Below are positions 9,623 through 18,453 of a stretch of 64,000 nucleotides of DNA, one piece after another; positions within the stretch are counted from its first letter, which is position 1; the number at the start of each line of letters is the position of its first letter. The notes beneath the pieces were generated by a model. The model was not told the origin of the DNA. It searched no databases and was given only the letters and a program-made list of their open reading frames with translations. The DNA is taken from assembly GCF_010211755.1 (NCBI RefSeq), contig NZ_PDWR01000021.1:1-64000 (forward strand). The letters run 5' to 3'. This DNA is from Pseudoxanthomonas sangjuensis. Lineage in GTDB: Bacteria > Pseudomonadota > Gammaproteobacteria > Xanthomonadales > Xanthomonadaceae. The position numbers were made by a program, and so were the translations under genes.

Positions 9623-11245
9623 TCAGGCATTGGGCATCAGGTGCTGCCTGAACTGCTCGCGCAAGCGGTTCTTCTGCATCTTGCCGGTCGCGCCCAGCGG
9701 AATGGCGTCGACCAAGACGACGTCGTCGGGGATCCACCAGCGCGCGACCTTCCCTTCGAAATGCGCGAGCATCTCGTCGCGGCCGGGCTCCTCGCCCGGC
9801 TTCGGGACGATCACCAGCAGCGGCCGCTCGTCCCACTTCGGATGGGGCACGCCGATGCACGCGGCCATCGCCACCTTGGGGTGCGCCATGGCGATGTTCT
9901 CCAGGTCGATCGAACCGATCCATTCGCCGCCGGACTTGATCACGTCCTTGGCACGGTCGGTGATCTGCATGTAGCCGTACGCGTCGATCGTGCTGACGTC
10001 GCCCGTCGGAAACCAGCCGTCGATGCAGGGGTCGGGGCCGCGCAGGTACTTCGCGAGCACCCAGTGCCCGCGCACCAGCAACTCGCCGGAGGTCTTGCCG
10101 TCCCAGGGCAGCTCCCCGCCGTCGGCGTCGACGATCTTCATGTCCACGCCGAACGGCACCCTGCCCTGCTTGGACTGGATGGCCAGGCGCTGCTTGCCAC
10201 CCAGCGCAGCCAATTCCGGCTTGAGCGAACACGCGGTCCCGATCGGACTCAGCTCGGTCATGCCCCATGCGTGCAGGACTTCCACGCCATGGTGTTCCTG
10301 GAATGCGTCGAGCATGGCCGGCGGGCACGCGGCGCCGCCGATGACGGTGCGGCGCATCGTGGAGAAATGCAGGTCGTTGGCTTCGACATGCGCCAGCAGC
10401 GCCTGCCAGACCGTCGGCACGCCGGCGGTCAGGGTCACGCCTTCGGCTTCGAACAGCTCGTACAGCGACTTGCCGTCCAGCGCCGGGCCGGGGAACACCA
10501 GCTTCGCTCCGACCATGCATGCCATGTAGGGGATGCCCCACGCGTTGACATGGAACATCGGCACCACCGGGAGCACGGTTTCCCGCGCGGACATGTCCAG
10601 CACGTCCGGCAACGCGCCGGCCATGGTATGCAGGACGGTCGAACGATGGCTGTACAGCACGCCCTTCGGGTTGCCCGTGGTCCCGGACGTGTAGCAGAGC
10701 GACGACGCGCGATTCTCGTCGAACTCGGGCCACGCGTAGTCGTCGCCGTGGCCGTCGCACAGGTCTTCGTAGCACAGCAACCCGGGAATGCCGGTTTCCG
10801 CTGGCATGTGCGCCCGGTCGCTCATCAGCACGAAGTGGCGGACGCTCGGCAACCGCGCGGCCACCGCCTCGACCAGCGGCAGGAAGGTCGAATCGAAGCA
10901 CAGGACCCCGTCCTGCGCATCCCCCACGATCCAGGCCAGCTGGTCCGGATGCAAGCGGGGATTGAGCGTGTGCAACACCGCGCCGGAGCCCGAAACCGCG
11001 TAGTACAGCTCCATGTGCCGGTAGCCGTTCCAGGCCAGCGTGGCCACGCGGTCGCCGGACGCGACGCCCAGCGCCTCCATGGCCCTGGCCATGCGCCGCG
11101 CGCGCGCGGCCAGGTCGCGGTACGTGTAGCGATGGATGTCGCCTTCCACGCGGCGCGACACGATTTCCCGTTCGCCGTGATGGCGCTCCGCGTGCCGGAG
11201 CAATGCCGAGATCAGCAGCGGCTGCTGCATCATCAGGCCGTTCAT
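9623..11245 (-). CDS. AlkK-type medium/long-chain acyl-CoA ligase
   Basis: This 540-aa ANL-superfamily enzyme would adenylate a carboxylic acid and transfer it to CoA. The P-loop-like motif [11 protein letters not shown] lies near residues 186-196. The GMTE motif near residue 335, the GWFPTGD motif, and a C-terminal GKMQK with the catalytic lysine are all present. The sequence resembles the AlkK/FadD3-like group rather than E. coli FadD. The ATG has a GAGGA ribosome site 7 nt upstream. It is the last gene of the nine-gene operon, 24 bp after the sulfatase maturase. In this context it may activate the acid or side chain left after desulfation. The true substrate cannot be read from sequence. 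Confidence 0.85.
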   Translation of the reverse strand: MNGLMMQQPLLISALLRHAERHHGEREIVSRRVEGDIHRYTYRDLAARARRMARAMEALGVASGDRVATLAWNGYRHMELYYAVSGSGAVLHTLNPRLHPDQLAWIVGDAQDGVLCFDSTFLPLVEAVAARLPSVRHFVLMSDRAHMPAETGIPGLLCYEDLCDGHGDDYAWPEFDENRASSLCYTSGTTGNPKGVLYSHRSTVLHTMAGALPDVLDMSARETVLPVVPMFHVNAWGIPYMACMVGAKLVFPGPALDGKSLYELFEAEGVTLTAGVPTVWQALLAHVEANDLHFSTMRRTVIGGAACPPAMLDAFQEHHGVEVLHAWGMTELSPIGTACSLKPELAALGGKQRLAIQSKQGRVPFGVDMKIVDADGGELPWDGKTSGELLVRGHWVLAKYLRGPDPCIDGWFPTGDVSTIDAYGYMQITDRAKDVIKSGGEWIGSIDLENIAMAHPKVAMAACIGVPHPKWDERPLLVIVPKPGEEPGRDEMLAHFEGKVARWWIPDDVVLVDAIPLGATGKMQKNRLREQFRQHLMPNA

Positions 11246-11269
11246 CGATATGTCCTCGTCTGGTTCATG

Positions 11270-12553
11270 TCAGCGTGTCCCGGGGGCGTGCGGGGCCGGT
11301 CGCTTCCGCACGACCAGCGGACCGTCGAAGGCGTCCATCACCGCCGACGCGGGCAAGCCCGCCGCGAGCAGTTGCGCCATCGCGTTCATGTACTGCGTGA
11401 TGTGGCGAAAATACTTCAGGTAGCCCGCGCACAGATAGTTCCATCCCGGCTCGCCGTCCGGCGATGCGAGGAAGCGGTTCTTCGGGCATTCGCCGTTGCA
11501 GGCGAAACGGTAGTCGCAGCGCCGGCAGATGCCGGGCAGCGCCTCTTCCTTCGCCGCGCCGAAGTCGCGCTGCTTCGCCGAGGCCATCAGCGCCGCCGCG
11601 TCGGTCTCGCGCAGGTTGCCGAGGCGGTATTCCGGATACATGTAGTGGTCGCAGGAATACACACTGCCGTCGTGCTCGACGATCGCCGCCTTGCCGCAAC
11701 GCGGCGCGAACAGGCAGACCGTCGCCGACAGCTGGCACCAGGCCGCGAGCGCCCATTCGAAGTTCATCACGTGCACCGTGCCGACGTCGCGGCGCACCCA
11801 TTCATCGAAGACCGCGATCAGGAAATCGCCATAGGCGGCGGATTCGACGCTCTGCGGCGTCAGCTCCGGCGGCGCGCCGGCCGCCCCGCCGGCTTCCGGC
11901 GGCGTCGCGAAGGTCTGGCCGCGCTGCCGGTCGGCCGGCGTCGGCAGGCGCTCGACCACGGGATTGAACTGGATGTGGCGCACGCCCTGCTCTTTCAGGA
12001 AGCGGTAGACCTCCAGCGGCTGCCGCGAGGCCTCGCGCGATACGGTGACCAGCACGTTGTAGTCGACCCCGTGCCGCTGCAGCAACGCAAGCCCGCGCAT
12101 CGCATCGTCGAAACTGGAACGGCCGCGCTTGTCGTAGCGGTGCAGGCCGTGCAGCTCGCGCGGGCCGTCCAGGCTGACCCCGACGGTGAAGCGCTCGCGC
12201 GCCAGGAAGGCGCACCAGTCTTCGTCGAGCAGCGTGCCGTTGGTCTGCAGCGTGTTGCGGACGGTCTTGCCGCCGGCGTATTCGCGCTGCAGGCGAACCG
12301 CCTCCTCGAAGAACCCGAGCCCCATCAGCGTCGGCTCGCCGCCCTGCCAGGTGAACTCGACCTCCGGCGTTGGCTGCGCGGCGATGTAGCTGCGCACGTA
12401 TGCGCGCAACGTCTCGCCGGACATGCGGAATTTCGTGCGTGGCGCGTGCAGCCGCTCCTTTTCCAGATAGAAGCAGTAGTCGCAGTCGAGGTTGCAGACC
12501 GGCCCGACCGGCTTGGCCATCAGGTGCAGGCCCTGCTCCACGGGCTCGGACAT
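11270..12553 (-). CDS. anaerobic sulfatase-maturating radical SAM enzyme
   Basis: The protein has 427 aa. The radical SAM cluster motif CxxxCxxC is formed by Cys20, Cys24 and Cys27 (CNLDCDYC). The C-terminal half carries the cysteine-rich SPASM-type region, including YSCDHYMYPEYR and CRRCDYRFACNGECPK. anSME enzymes convert a serine or cysteine in a sulfatase to the formylglycine catalytic residue in the cytosol before export. The sulfatase directly upstream has a serine at that position, the type that depends on this family. The start has an AGGAGAA ribosome site. The gap from the sulfatase stop is 10 bp, so the two are cotranscribed. Confidence is high for the family and good for the partner. 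Confidence 0.9.
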   Translation of the reverse strand: MSEPVEQGLHLMAKPVGPVCNLDCDYCFYLEKERLHAPRTKFRMSGETLRAYVRSYIAAQPTPEVEFTWQGGEPTLMGLGFFEEAVRLQREYAGGKTVRNTLQTNGTLLDEDWCAFLARERFTVGVSLDGPRELHGLHRYDKRGRSSFDDAMRGLALLQRHGVDYNVLVTVSREASRQPLEVYRFLKEQGVRHIQFNPVVERLPTPADRQRGQTFATPPEAGGAAGAPPELTPQSVESAAYGDFLIAVFDEWVRRDVGTVHVMNFEWALAAWCQLSATVCLFAPRCGKAAIVEHDGSVYSCDHYMYPEYRLGNLRETDAAALMASAKQRDFGAAKEEALPGICRRCDYRFACNGECPKNRFLASPDGEPGWNYLCAGYLKYFRHITQYMNAMAQLLAAGLPASAVMDAFDGPLVVRKRPAPHAPGTR

Positions 12554-12563
12554 GCGCGTTCTC

Positions 12564-14918
12564 CTACGGCGCGTAGCGAACGTGCACGTCGTGCACGCTG
12601 CCCGTGAACGCGAACGGAGCGCGCTCGAGGTAGGTCAGCGACACCGACGAACCGAGATCCGCGCCGACGTCGAAAGTCTCGGTCGCGGTGAACGCCAGCG
12701 GCGCGGTGAACGGCGTGGTCGCCGTCGCGACCTCGATGCCGTCGATGCGCAACGTCAGTTGCGCGGGCGCGGCGAGCTTGGCCGCGGTCATCGCCGTCTC
12801 GACCTCGATGCGATGCCGGCCGGCAGGCAGGGGCTGCGGCGAACGCAGTTTCGTCGTCGCGACCACCATGCCGTTGTACTCGTAGAAGGCGTACCCGCCG
12901 TCGAAATACAGCGCGACGCCGCCGGACCGCCCGCCGAGCGCGTAGACGACGCCGCTGGCCTGCGCCGGCACGTCCAGGTCCACGGCGACGACGCTGTTGC
13001 GCGCGCGCAGATTCGGCGCCGCGAACTCGGGCAGGCGCTGCGTCAACGCGCTGAAATGCCACTCCTTCAGGCCACTGCCGATGCGCTGGCCCGGGTACAG
13101 GAACGGGACGAAGCCGGCGCCGATCGGGTAAACCTTGTTGGCGCGCGCCTCGCGGTCGAACAGCGCCTGCATCTCGGCGAGCTTCTGCGGTTGCGCGGCC
13201 GCGAGGTCGACCGCCTGCGAATAATCGCCGTCGAGGCGATACAGCGTCCAGACGTCCTCGTCGGGATTCCACGTGCGCAGCGCCTCGAACGATCCGGGCT
13301 TCCACGGCACGCGCGGACCGAACACCGAAGCCATCCATCCGTCGGCGTAGATGCCGCGGCTGCCGAAGACCTCGAAGTACTGCGCCGGCTTGGTGCCGGC
13401 GGCGCGCGCGTTGCCGAAGCTGTAGCGCATGCTGACGCCGTCGAGCGGGTCCTGGGCGATGCCGTCGACCGCCTCCGGCGGCACGATGCCGACGACGTCG
13501 TAGATCGTCGGCACGATGTCGTTGACATGATGGAACTGCGTGCGCACCTTCGCGTCCGGCTTGATCGCGCGCGGCCACGACACCGCCAGCGGCGCGCGCG
13601 TGCCGCCGAAATAGCCGGCGACCAGCTTGGTGCCCTGGAACGGCGTCATGCCGGCCCAGGCCCAGGCGCCGTGGTACATCGACTCGAGCAGCGGCGTGCC
13701 GAGCGCGTCGAGCCCGCCATAGTCACGCTCGAGCACGGCCATCTGTTGCGCCGTGCTTACCGGAATGCCGTTCTGCGTCAGCAGCTCGTTGATCGTGCCG
13801 GACTGCCCCTCCGCGGATGCGCCGTTGTCGGAGAACACGTAGAAGATCAGCGTGTTTTCGCGCAGGCCCAGGCGCTCCAGTTCGTCGACGATGCGGCCGG
13901 CCTGGGTATCCGTGTGTTCGAGGAAGCCGGCGTAGACCTCCATCAACCGCGCCTGGAACTTGCGCTCCTCGGCCGACAGGCTGTCCCAGGCCGGCAGCGA
14001 ATCGGGGCGCGGCGTCAGCTTGGCGTCTTTCGGGATCCAGCCCAGCGCCTTCTGGCGCTTGAACGTTTCTTCGCGGTAGACGTCCCAGCCCCGGTCGAAC
14101 CGGCCCTTGTACTTCTCCGTCCAGCTCCTGAACACCTGGTGCGGGCCGTGCACCGCGCCCGGCGTCCAGTACAGGAAGAAGGGCTTGCCCGGCGCCTCGC
14201 TGTGCTGGCGGCGCAACCAGTCCACGGCCTGCGTCGCCAGGTCTTCGGTCAGGTGGTAGCCCGCGTCGCGCGGCGGCTCGACCGGCGTGTGGTCGCGGAA
14301 CAGGCGCGGCTCGTACTGCGAGGTCTCGCCGCCGAGGAAGCCGTAGAAGTGCTCGAAACCATAGGACGTCGGCCAGTGGTCGAACGGCCCCGTCGCACCG
14401 GTTTCATTGGCCGGCGTGTTGTGCCACTTGCCGAACGCGGCCGTGCTGTAGCCGTAGTCCTTCAGCACTTCGGCGACGGTGGCGCTGCTCTTGGGGATCG
14501 TGCCGGTGTAGCCGTCGAAGTCGCTGGCCAGCTCGGTGATCGTCCCGCTGCCGACGCGGTGGTGGTTGCGCCCGGTCAGCAGCGCCGCGCGCGTCGCCGA
14601 GCTGATCGCCGTGGTGTGGAAGGCGTTGTAGCGGATACCGCTGTCGGCGATGCGCGTCAGCGTCGGCGTGTGGATCGGTCCGCCGACGGTGTCGGCCTGG
14701 GCGAAGCCGGCGTCGTCGAGCATGATGACGACGATGTTCGGCGCATCCGCCGGCAGCCGCGAGACCTGCGGCCGCCACTGGTGCTTGGATTCGGCCAGCG
14801 TGCGGCCGGCCTGGCTGGCCGAAGGCTCGGGCGGGAATGGCAGCGTTGCCTGCGCGCTGGCGGTGCCGGCGGCGGAACCCAGCGCCAGCATGGCCAGCGA
14901 AATCGGGGTCTTCTTCAT
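12564..14918 (-). CDS. exported Ser-type arylsulfatase family enzyme
   Basis: The 784-aa sulfatase has an N-terminal Sec signal peptide (cleavage after ASA near residue 22). The metal-site start IVVIMLDDAGF is at residues 62-72. The modification motif is S-S-A-T-R (Ser106-Arg110) followed by AALLTGR, matching [CS]-x-[PA]-x-R-x4-TG. Ser106 would become formylglycine through the adjacent radical SAM enzyme. The first 560 residues are the sulfatase domain; the last 220 look like a beta-rich accessory domain. The ATG is chosen because it gives the signal peptide and overlaps the RND gene stop as ATGA. A much longer frame runs upstream, but it is a shadow of the RND gene. The substrate, probably a periplasmic organic sulfate ester, is unknown. 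Confidence 0.9.
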   Translation of the reverse strand: MKKTPISLAMLALGSAAGTASAQATLPFPPEPSASQAGRTLAESKHQWRPQVSRLPADAPNIVVIMLDDAGFAQADTVGGPIHTPTLTRIADSGIRYNAFHTTAISSATRAALLTGRNHHRVGSGTITELASDFDGYTGTIPKSSATVAEVLKDYGYSTAAFGKWHNTPANETGATGPFDHWPTSYGFEHFYGFLGGETSQYEPRLFRDHTPVEPPRDAGYHLTEDLATQAVDWLRRQHSEAPGKPFFLYWTPGAVHGPHQVFRSWTEKYKGRFDRGWDVYREETFKRQKALGWIPKDAKLTPRPDSLPAWDSLSAEERKFQARLMEVYAGFLEHTDTQAGRIVDELERLGLRENTLIFYVFSDNGASAEGQSGTINELLTQNGIPVSTAQQMAVLERDYGGLDALGTPLLESMYHGAWAWAGMTPFQGTKLVAGYFGGTRAPLAVSWPRAIKPDAKVRTQFHHVNDIVPTIYDVVGIVPPEAVDGIAQDPLDGVSMRYSFGNARAAGTKPAQYFEVFGSRGIYADGWMASVFGPRVPWKPGSFEALRTWNPDEDVWTLYRLDGDYSQAVDLAAAQPQKLAEMQALFDREARANKVYPIGAGFVPFLYPGQRIGSGLKEWHFSALTQRLPEFAAPNLRARNSVVAVDLDVPAQASGVVYALGGRSGGVALYFDGGYAFYEYNGMVVATTKLRSPQPLPAGRHRIEVETAMTAAKLAAPAQLTLRIDGIEVATATTPFTAPLAFTATETFDVGADLGSSVSLTYLERAPFAFTGSVHDVHVRYAP

Positions 14919-17374
14919 GCTTGTGCTCCTGCGACCTGCGCCGTGGCACGGACGGCCGGTGTCGGATTGAGAAGGAAGTGGGAGAGCGCCGGGATCAGCA
15001 CCAGCGCACCGACCATGTTCAACAGGAACATGAAGGTCAGCAGCACGCCCATGTCCGCCTGGAACTTGATCGGCGAGAAGGCCCACGTCACCACGCCCGC
15101 GGCCAGCGTCACGCCGACGAGGGCGACGACGCGGCCGGTGAAGCGCAGCGCTTCGCGATAGGCCTGCGCCAGGTCGAGGCCGCGGCGTTGCGCCGCCAGC
15201 TGTACCGACAGCAGGTACAGCGCGTAGTCGACGCCGATGCCCACGCCCGTCGCGATCACCGGCAGCGTCGCCACCTTGACGCCGATGCCGAGCCAGACCA
15301 TCAGCGCTTCGCACAGGATCGAGGTGAGCGCGAGCGGCACCACCGCGACGATCACCGCGCGCCAGGAGCGGAACGTCACCAGGCAGAGGACGATCACCGT
15401 GGCGTACACGTAGAACAGGATGCTGCGGTTGGCCTTGCGCACGACGATGTTCGTGACCGCCTCGATGCCCGCCGAACCGGCGACCGGAAGCACCTGCAAC
15501 TGCGCGGGGTCGGTCGGGTTCTCCTTGACGAAGCGTTCGACGGCGCCCAGCGCGCTTTGCAGCGTGGTGGCCTTGTGGTCCGAGAGGAAGGCGATCAGCG
15601 GCATCACCGAGCAATCGGTGTTGAACAGCTCGGGGTTGTTCACCGACGCCTGCTGCGCGCCGTAGTTGAGGATGTCCTGGTTGCGGCTGATGGTCAGCCA
15701 CTTCGGGTTGCCTTCGAACGAACCGGCGGTGATCTGGCGCACCACGTCGGCCAGGCCGAGCGTGGCCTGCACCTGCGGCACCTGCTTCAGCTCCCAGGCG
15801 ATGCGGTCGACGTGGGCGAGCGTCTCGTACTTCAGGCAGCCTTCCGGCGGCGTCTTCACGATCACCGCGAACACGTCGCTGGTCAGCCCGTAGTGGCGCG
15901 TGATGTAGGCGTTGTCGCGGTTGTAGCGCGAGTCCGCGCGCAGCTCCGGCGCGCCCGGATCCAGGTCGCCGGTCTGCAGGCGCAGGCTCGCGAGGTAGCC
16001 GCCCGCCCCCAGCACCGCCGCGACCGCCAGCGCCGCGGCCGCCCAGCGCCGGCGCGACGCGAAGTAGCCGAGCCAGCGCCAGATGCGGCCGGTTTCGCCG
16101 AGCGCGTCGCGCCGTTCCACCTCCAGGCTGCGCTGCGCCGCCCTGGCGCCGACGCCGAAGTAGCTGAGCAGCACCGGCAGCAGCAGCAGGTTGGTGAACA
16201 CCAGCGCGGCGAAACCCAGGCTCGCGGTCAGCGCGAGCTCGCGGATGACCGGGATCGGGATCAGCACCAGCAGCGCGAAGCCGGCCGCGTCGCTGAGCAG
16301 CGCGGTCACGCCGGGCAGGAACAGGCGTCGGAACGTGTAGCGCGCGGCCACCAGGCGGTGGGTGCCGCGGCCGATGTCCTGCATGATGCCGTTCATCTTC
16401 TGCGCGCCGTGGCTCACGCCGATGGCGAAGATCAGGAACGGCACCAGCATCGAATACGGGTCGATTTCCAGGCCGGCCAGCGCGACCAGTCCGCACTGCC
16501 ACAGCACCGCGAGCAGCGAGCACGCCAGCACCAGCAGGGTGCTGCGCACGCAGCGCGTATACCAGTACAGCAGCGCCGCCGCGATCAGGATCGCCGCGAG
16601 GAAGTACGCCATCACGTTGAGCAGGCCGGCGATCAGGTCGCCGACGATCTTGGCGAAGCCGACCACGTGGATGCGCACTGCCCGCGACTTGCCGTCGTTC
16701 GCCGTGCCCTGTTCGTAGCGGCTGCGGATCTTCTCGACCGCCGTCGACAGCGCGCGATAGTCCAGCCGCCGCCCTTCCGCATCCTGCTCCAGCAGCGGCA
16801 GCACGATGGCGCTCGACCTGAGGTCGCCCGCCACCAGGCTGCCCACCAACCCGCCGCGGGTAATGTTCAGGCGCAGTTGCTCGATGCTCTCGGGCGAACC
16901 GTCGTAGCTGTCGGGCATCACCGGGCCGCCCTGGAATCCCTCCTCGGTGACTTCGGTCCAGCGCACCGCGGGCGACCACAGCGACTTCACCCAGGCGCGG
17001 TCGACGCCCTCGGTCAGGAACAGTTCGTCGTTGATCTGGCGCAGCGTTTCGAGATAGCGCGGATCGAAGATGTCGCCATCAGGGTTCTCCACCACGATGC
17101 GCAGCGTGTTGCCCATGCCGCGCAGTTCGTCGCGGTTGGAGAGGAAGTTCTGGATGTAGGGATGATCGACCGGGATCATCTTCACGAAACTGGCGTTGAG
17201 CTTCACGCCGGTGGCCATGAAGCCCAGCACCAGCGTGAGCAAACCCGTGAACAGCAGCAACGCCATGCGGTGGTTGAACACCAGCCGCTCCAGCAGGTTG
17301 CCGGAGTTGCGCGGGAAGTCTTCCAGCGAGCGCACCACCGGCATGGTGTCGTGGTCGTTCGGCTTGATGCTCAT
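14915..17374 (-). CDS. RND/MMPL-family membrane transporter
   Basis: This 819-aa integral membrane protein has the RND/MMPL layout. A first transmembrane helix lies near residues 37-56. A periplasmic loop reaches to about residue 240. Five clustered helices follow (AYFLAAILIAAALLYWY, then LEIDPYSMLVPFLIFAIGVSHG). A second loop and a second helix cluster complete the protein. Members move lipophilic molecules across or within the envelope. It overlaps the upstream YCF48-like gene by 4 nt and the downstream sulfatase by ATGA, implying translational coupling. With DUF1302, DUF1329 and YCF48 partners it probably forms an import or envelope-handling system for the sulfated substrate. Direction of transport is inferred, not shown. 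Confidence 0.85.
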   Translation of the reverse strand: MSIKPNDHDTMPVVRSLEDFPRNSGNLLERLVFNHRMALLLFTGLLTLVLGFMATGVKLNASFVKMIPVDHPYIQNFLSNRDELRGMGNTLRIVVENPDGDIFDPRYLETLRQINDELFLTEGVDRAWVKSLWSPAVRWTEVTEEGFQGGPVMPDSYDGSPESIEQLRLNITRGGLVGSLVAGDLRSSAIVLPLLEQDAEGRRLDYRALSTAVEKIRSRYEQGTANDGKSRAVRIHVVGFAKIVGDLIAGLLNVMAYFLAAILIAAALLYWYTRCVRSTLLVLACSLLAVLWQCGLVALAGLEIDPYSMLVPFLIFAIGVSHGAQKMNGIMQDIGRGTHRLVAARYTFRRLFLPGVTALLSDAAGFALLVLIPIPVIRELALTASLGFAALVFTNLLLLPVLLSYFGVGARAAQRSLEVERRDALGETGRIWRWLGYFASRRRWAAAALAVAAVLGAGGYLASLRLQTGDLDPGAPELRADSRYNRDNAYITRHYGLTSDVFAVIVKTPPEGCLKYETLAHVDRIAWELKQVPQVQATLGLADVVRQITAGSFEGNPKWLTISRNQDILNYGAQQASVNNPELFNTDCSVMPLIAFLSDHKATTLQSALGAVERFVKENPTDPAQLQVLPVAGSAGIEAVTNIVVRKANRSILFYVYATVIVLCLVTFRSWRAVIVAVVPLALTSILCEALMVWLGIGVKVATLPVIATGVGIGVDYALYLLSVQLAAQRRGLDLAQAYREALRFTGRVVALVGVTLAAGVVTWAFSPIKFQADMGVLLTFMFLLNMVGALVLIPALSHFLLNPTPAVRATAQVAGAQA

Positions 17375-18453
17375 CGGGCCTTTTCCCTGTCGAAACGCTG
17401 CAGGCCGCGCGGCCCGCCCAGCACGATCGCCTGGCCCTGCAGTGCCAGCGCCGCGGCCGGTAGCGCCGCCGCCAGCGGCTGCGCGTGGAAGCCGTGGCCA
17501 CCATCCGTGCTGCGGGCAACCGCTCCGCTCTGGTCGGCCAGCCAGACCTCGCCGTCTTCGGTACGAACACCGGTGGTGATGCTGGCGTGCAGGCCAGAGT
17601 CGACCTGCTGCCAGGTGTCGCCGCGGTCGGTGCTGAGCCAGGCGTTGCCGCGCATGCCGAACGCCAGCAGGTTGTCCTGCGTGGCGACGAGGCCGAACCA
17701 GCTGCCCTCGTACGGCGAGGGCAGCGCGACGAAGCGCTGCTGTTCGGCCGACAGCCGCAGGAGCAGGCCGCCCTCGCCCGCGATGACCAGCGTCTCACCG
17801 ACCGGCCGGATCGCATACAGGTTGAACAGGCGCGGGTTGTCGGTGCGATCGAACCACGGCTGCCAGCTGCGCCCGCCGTCGGCGGTGTGGAAGATCAGGT
17901 TGTAGGCGCCGACGACGAAGCCTTCGTCGGGGCTGTCGAACCAGACGTCGAGGAAGGGCTTGTCTGGGCCGAGCCCGGCATTGCGCTTCGCTTCGTCCAG
18001 CAGCGCCTGGTTGGCGTCGGACGGATCCGCCGCAACGCGTTCCTGCATGTAGTCGACCAGCAGGCGGTTCGCCTGCCGGCCGTCGAGCACGCGCTTCCAT
18101 GACTGTCCGCCGTCTTCGCTGCGCAACACCACGCCGTCGTGCCCGACGGCGTGGCCGACGCGCGCGTCGACGAACTGCACGGCGGTGAGGTCGGACGAGA
18201 CCGGCACCTCCGACTGCGCCCAGGTTGCCCCGGAATCCGCGGAGACCAGCACGTGGCCGCGTTGTCCCACGGCCACCAGCCGCTCGCCCGCCGACGCGAT
18301 GCCGGTCACCAGCGCCCGCGGGGCGAGCGGGCTGATGCGCGCCGGGCGATCGAGCGGATCCGATCCGGCGTTCGCGGCCGGCGGCGCGGCGAACAGCAGC
18401 CCTGCGACTACCGCCCCCGCAGTCGCAATCAGAAGGCGCGGCACGACGATCAC
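17371..18453 (-). CDS. YCF48/BNR-type beta-propeller exported protein
   Basis: This 360-aa protein has a signal peptide (hydrophobic core near residues 6-23, cleavage after ANA). Repeats of the YCF48/BNR type follow, such as SADSGATW, SEDGGQSW, TADGGRSW, STDRGDTW and STDGGHGF, each a blade signature. Proteins of this family act as assembly or scaffold factors. In many proteobacterial catabolic clusters they sit beside RND, DUF1302 and DUF1329 genes, as here. The start codon is GTG, overlapping the DUF1329 stop as GTGA, and the stop overlaps the RND start. The specific partner is inferred from context. Confidence 0.8.
   Translation of the reverse strand: MIVVPRLLIATAGAVVAGLLFAAPPAANAGSDPLDRPARISPLAPRALVTGIASAGERLVAVGQRGHVLVSADSGATWAQSEVPVSSDLTAVQFVDARVGHAVGHDGVVLRSEDGGQSWKRVLDGRQANRLLVDYMQERVAADPSDANQALLDEAKRNAGLGPDKPFLDVWFDSPDEGFVVGAYNLIFHTADGGRSWQPWFDRTDNPRLFNLYAIRPVGETLVIAGEGGLLLRLSAEQQRFVALPSPYEGSWFGLVATQDNLLAFGMRGNAWLSTDRGDTWQQVDSGLHASITTGVRTEDGEVWLADQSGAVARSTDGGHGFHAQPLAAALPAAALALQGQAIVLGGPRGLQRFDREKAR

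Noticed and set aside
9566-12607. 1013-codon plus-strand open frame
   Set aside because: It is opposite the acyl-CoA ligase and the radical SAM gene, both of which have intact motifs.
12564-16979. 1471-codon minus frame joining sulfatase to upstream sequence
   Set aside because: The upstream half is an out-of-frame reading of the RND gene. The sulfatase signal peptide and ATGA overlap mark the true start at 14918.
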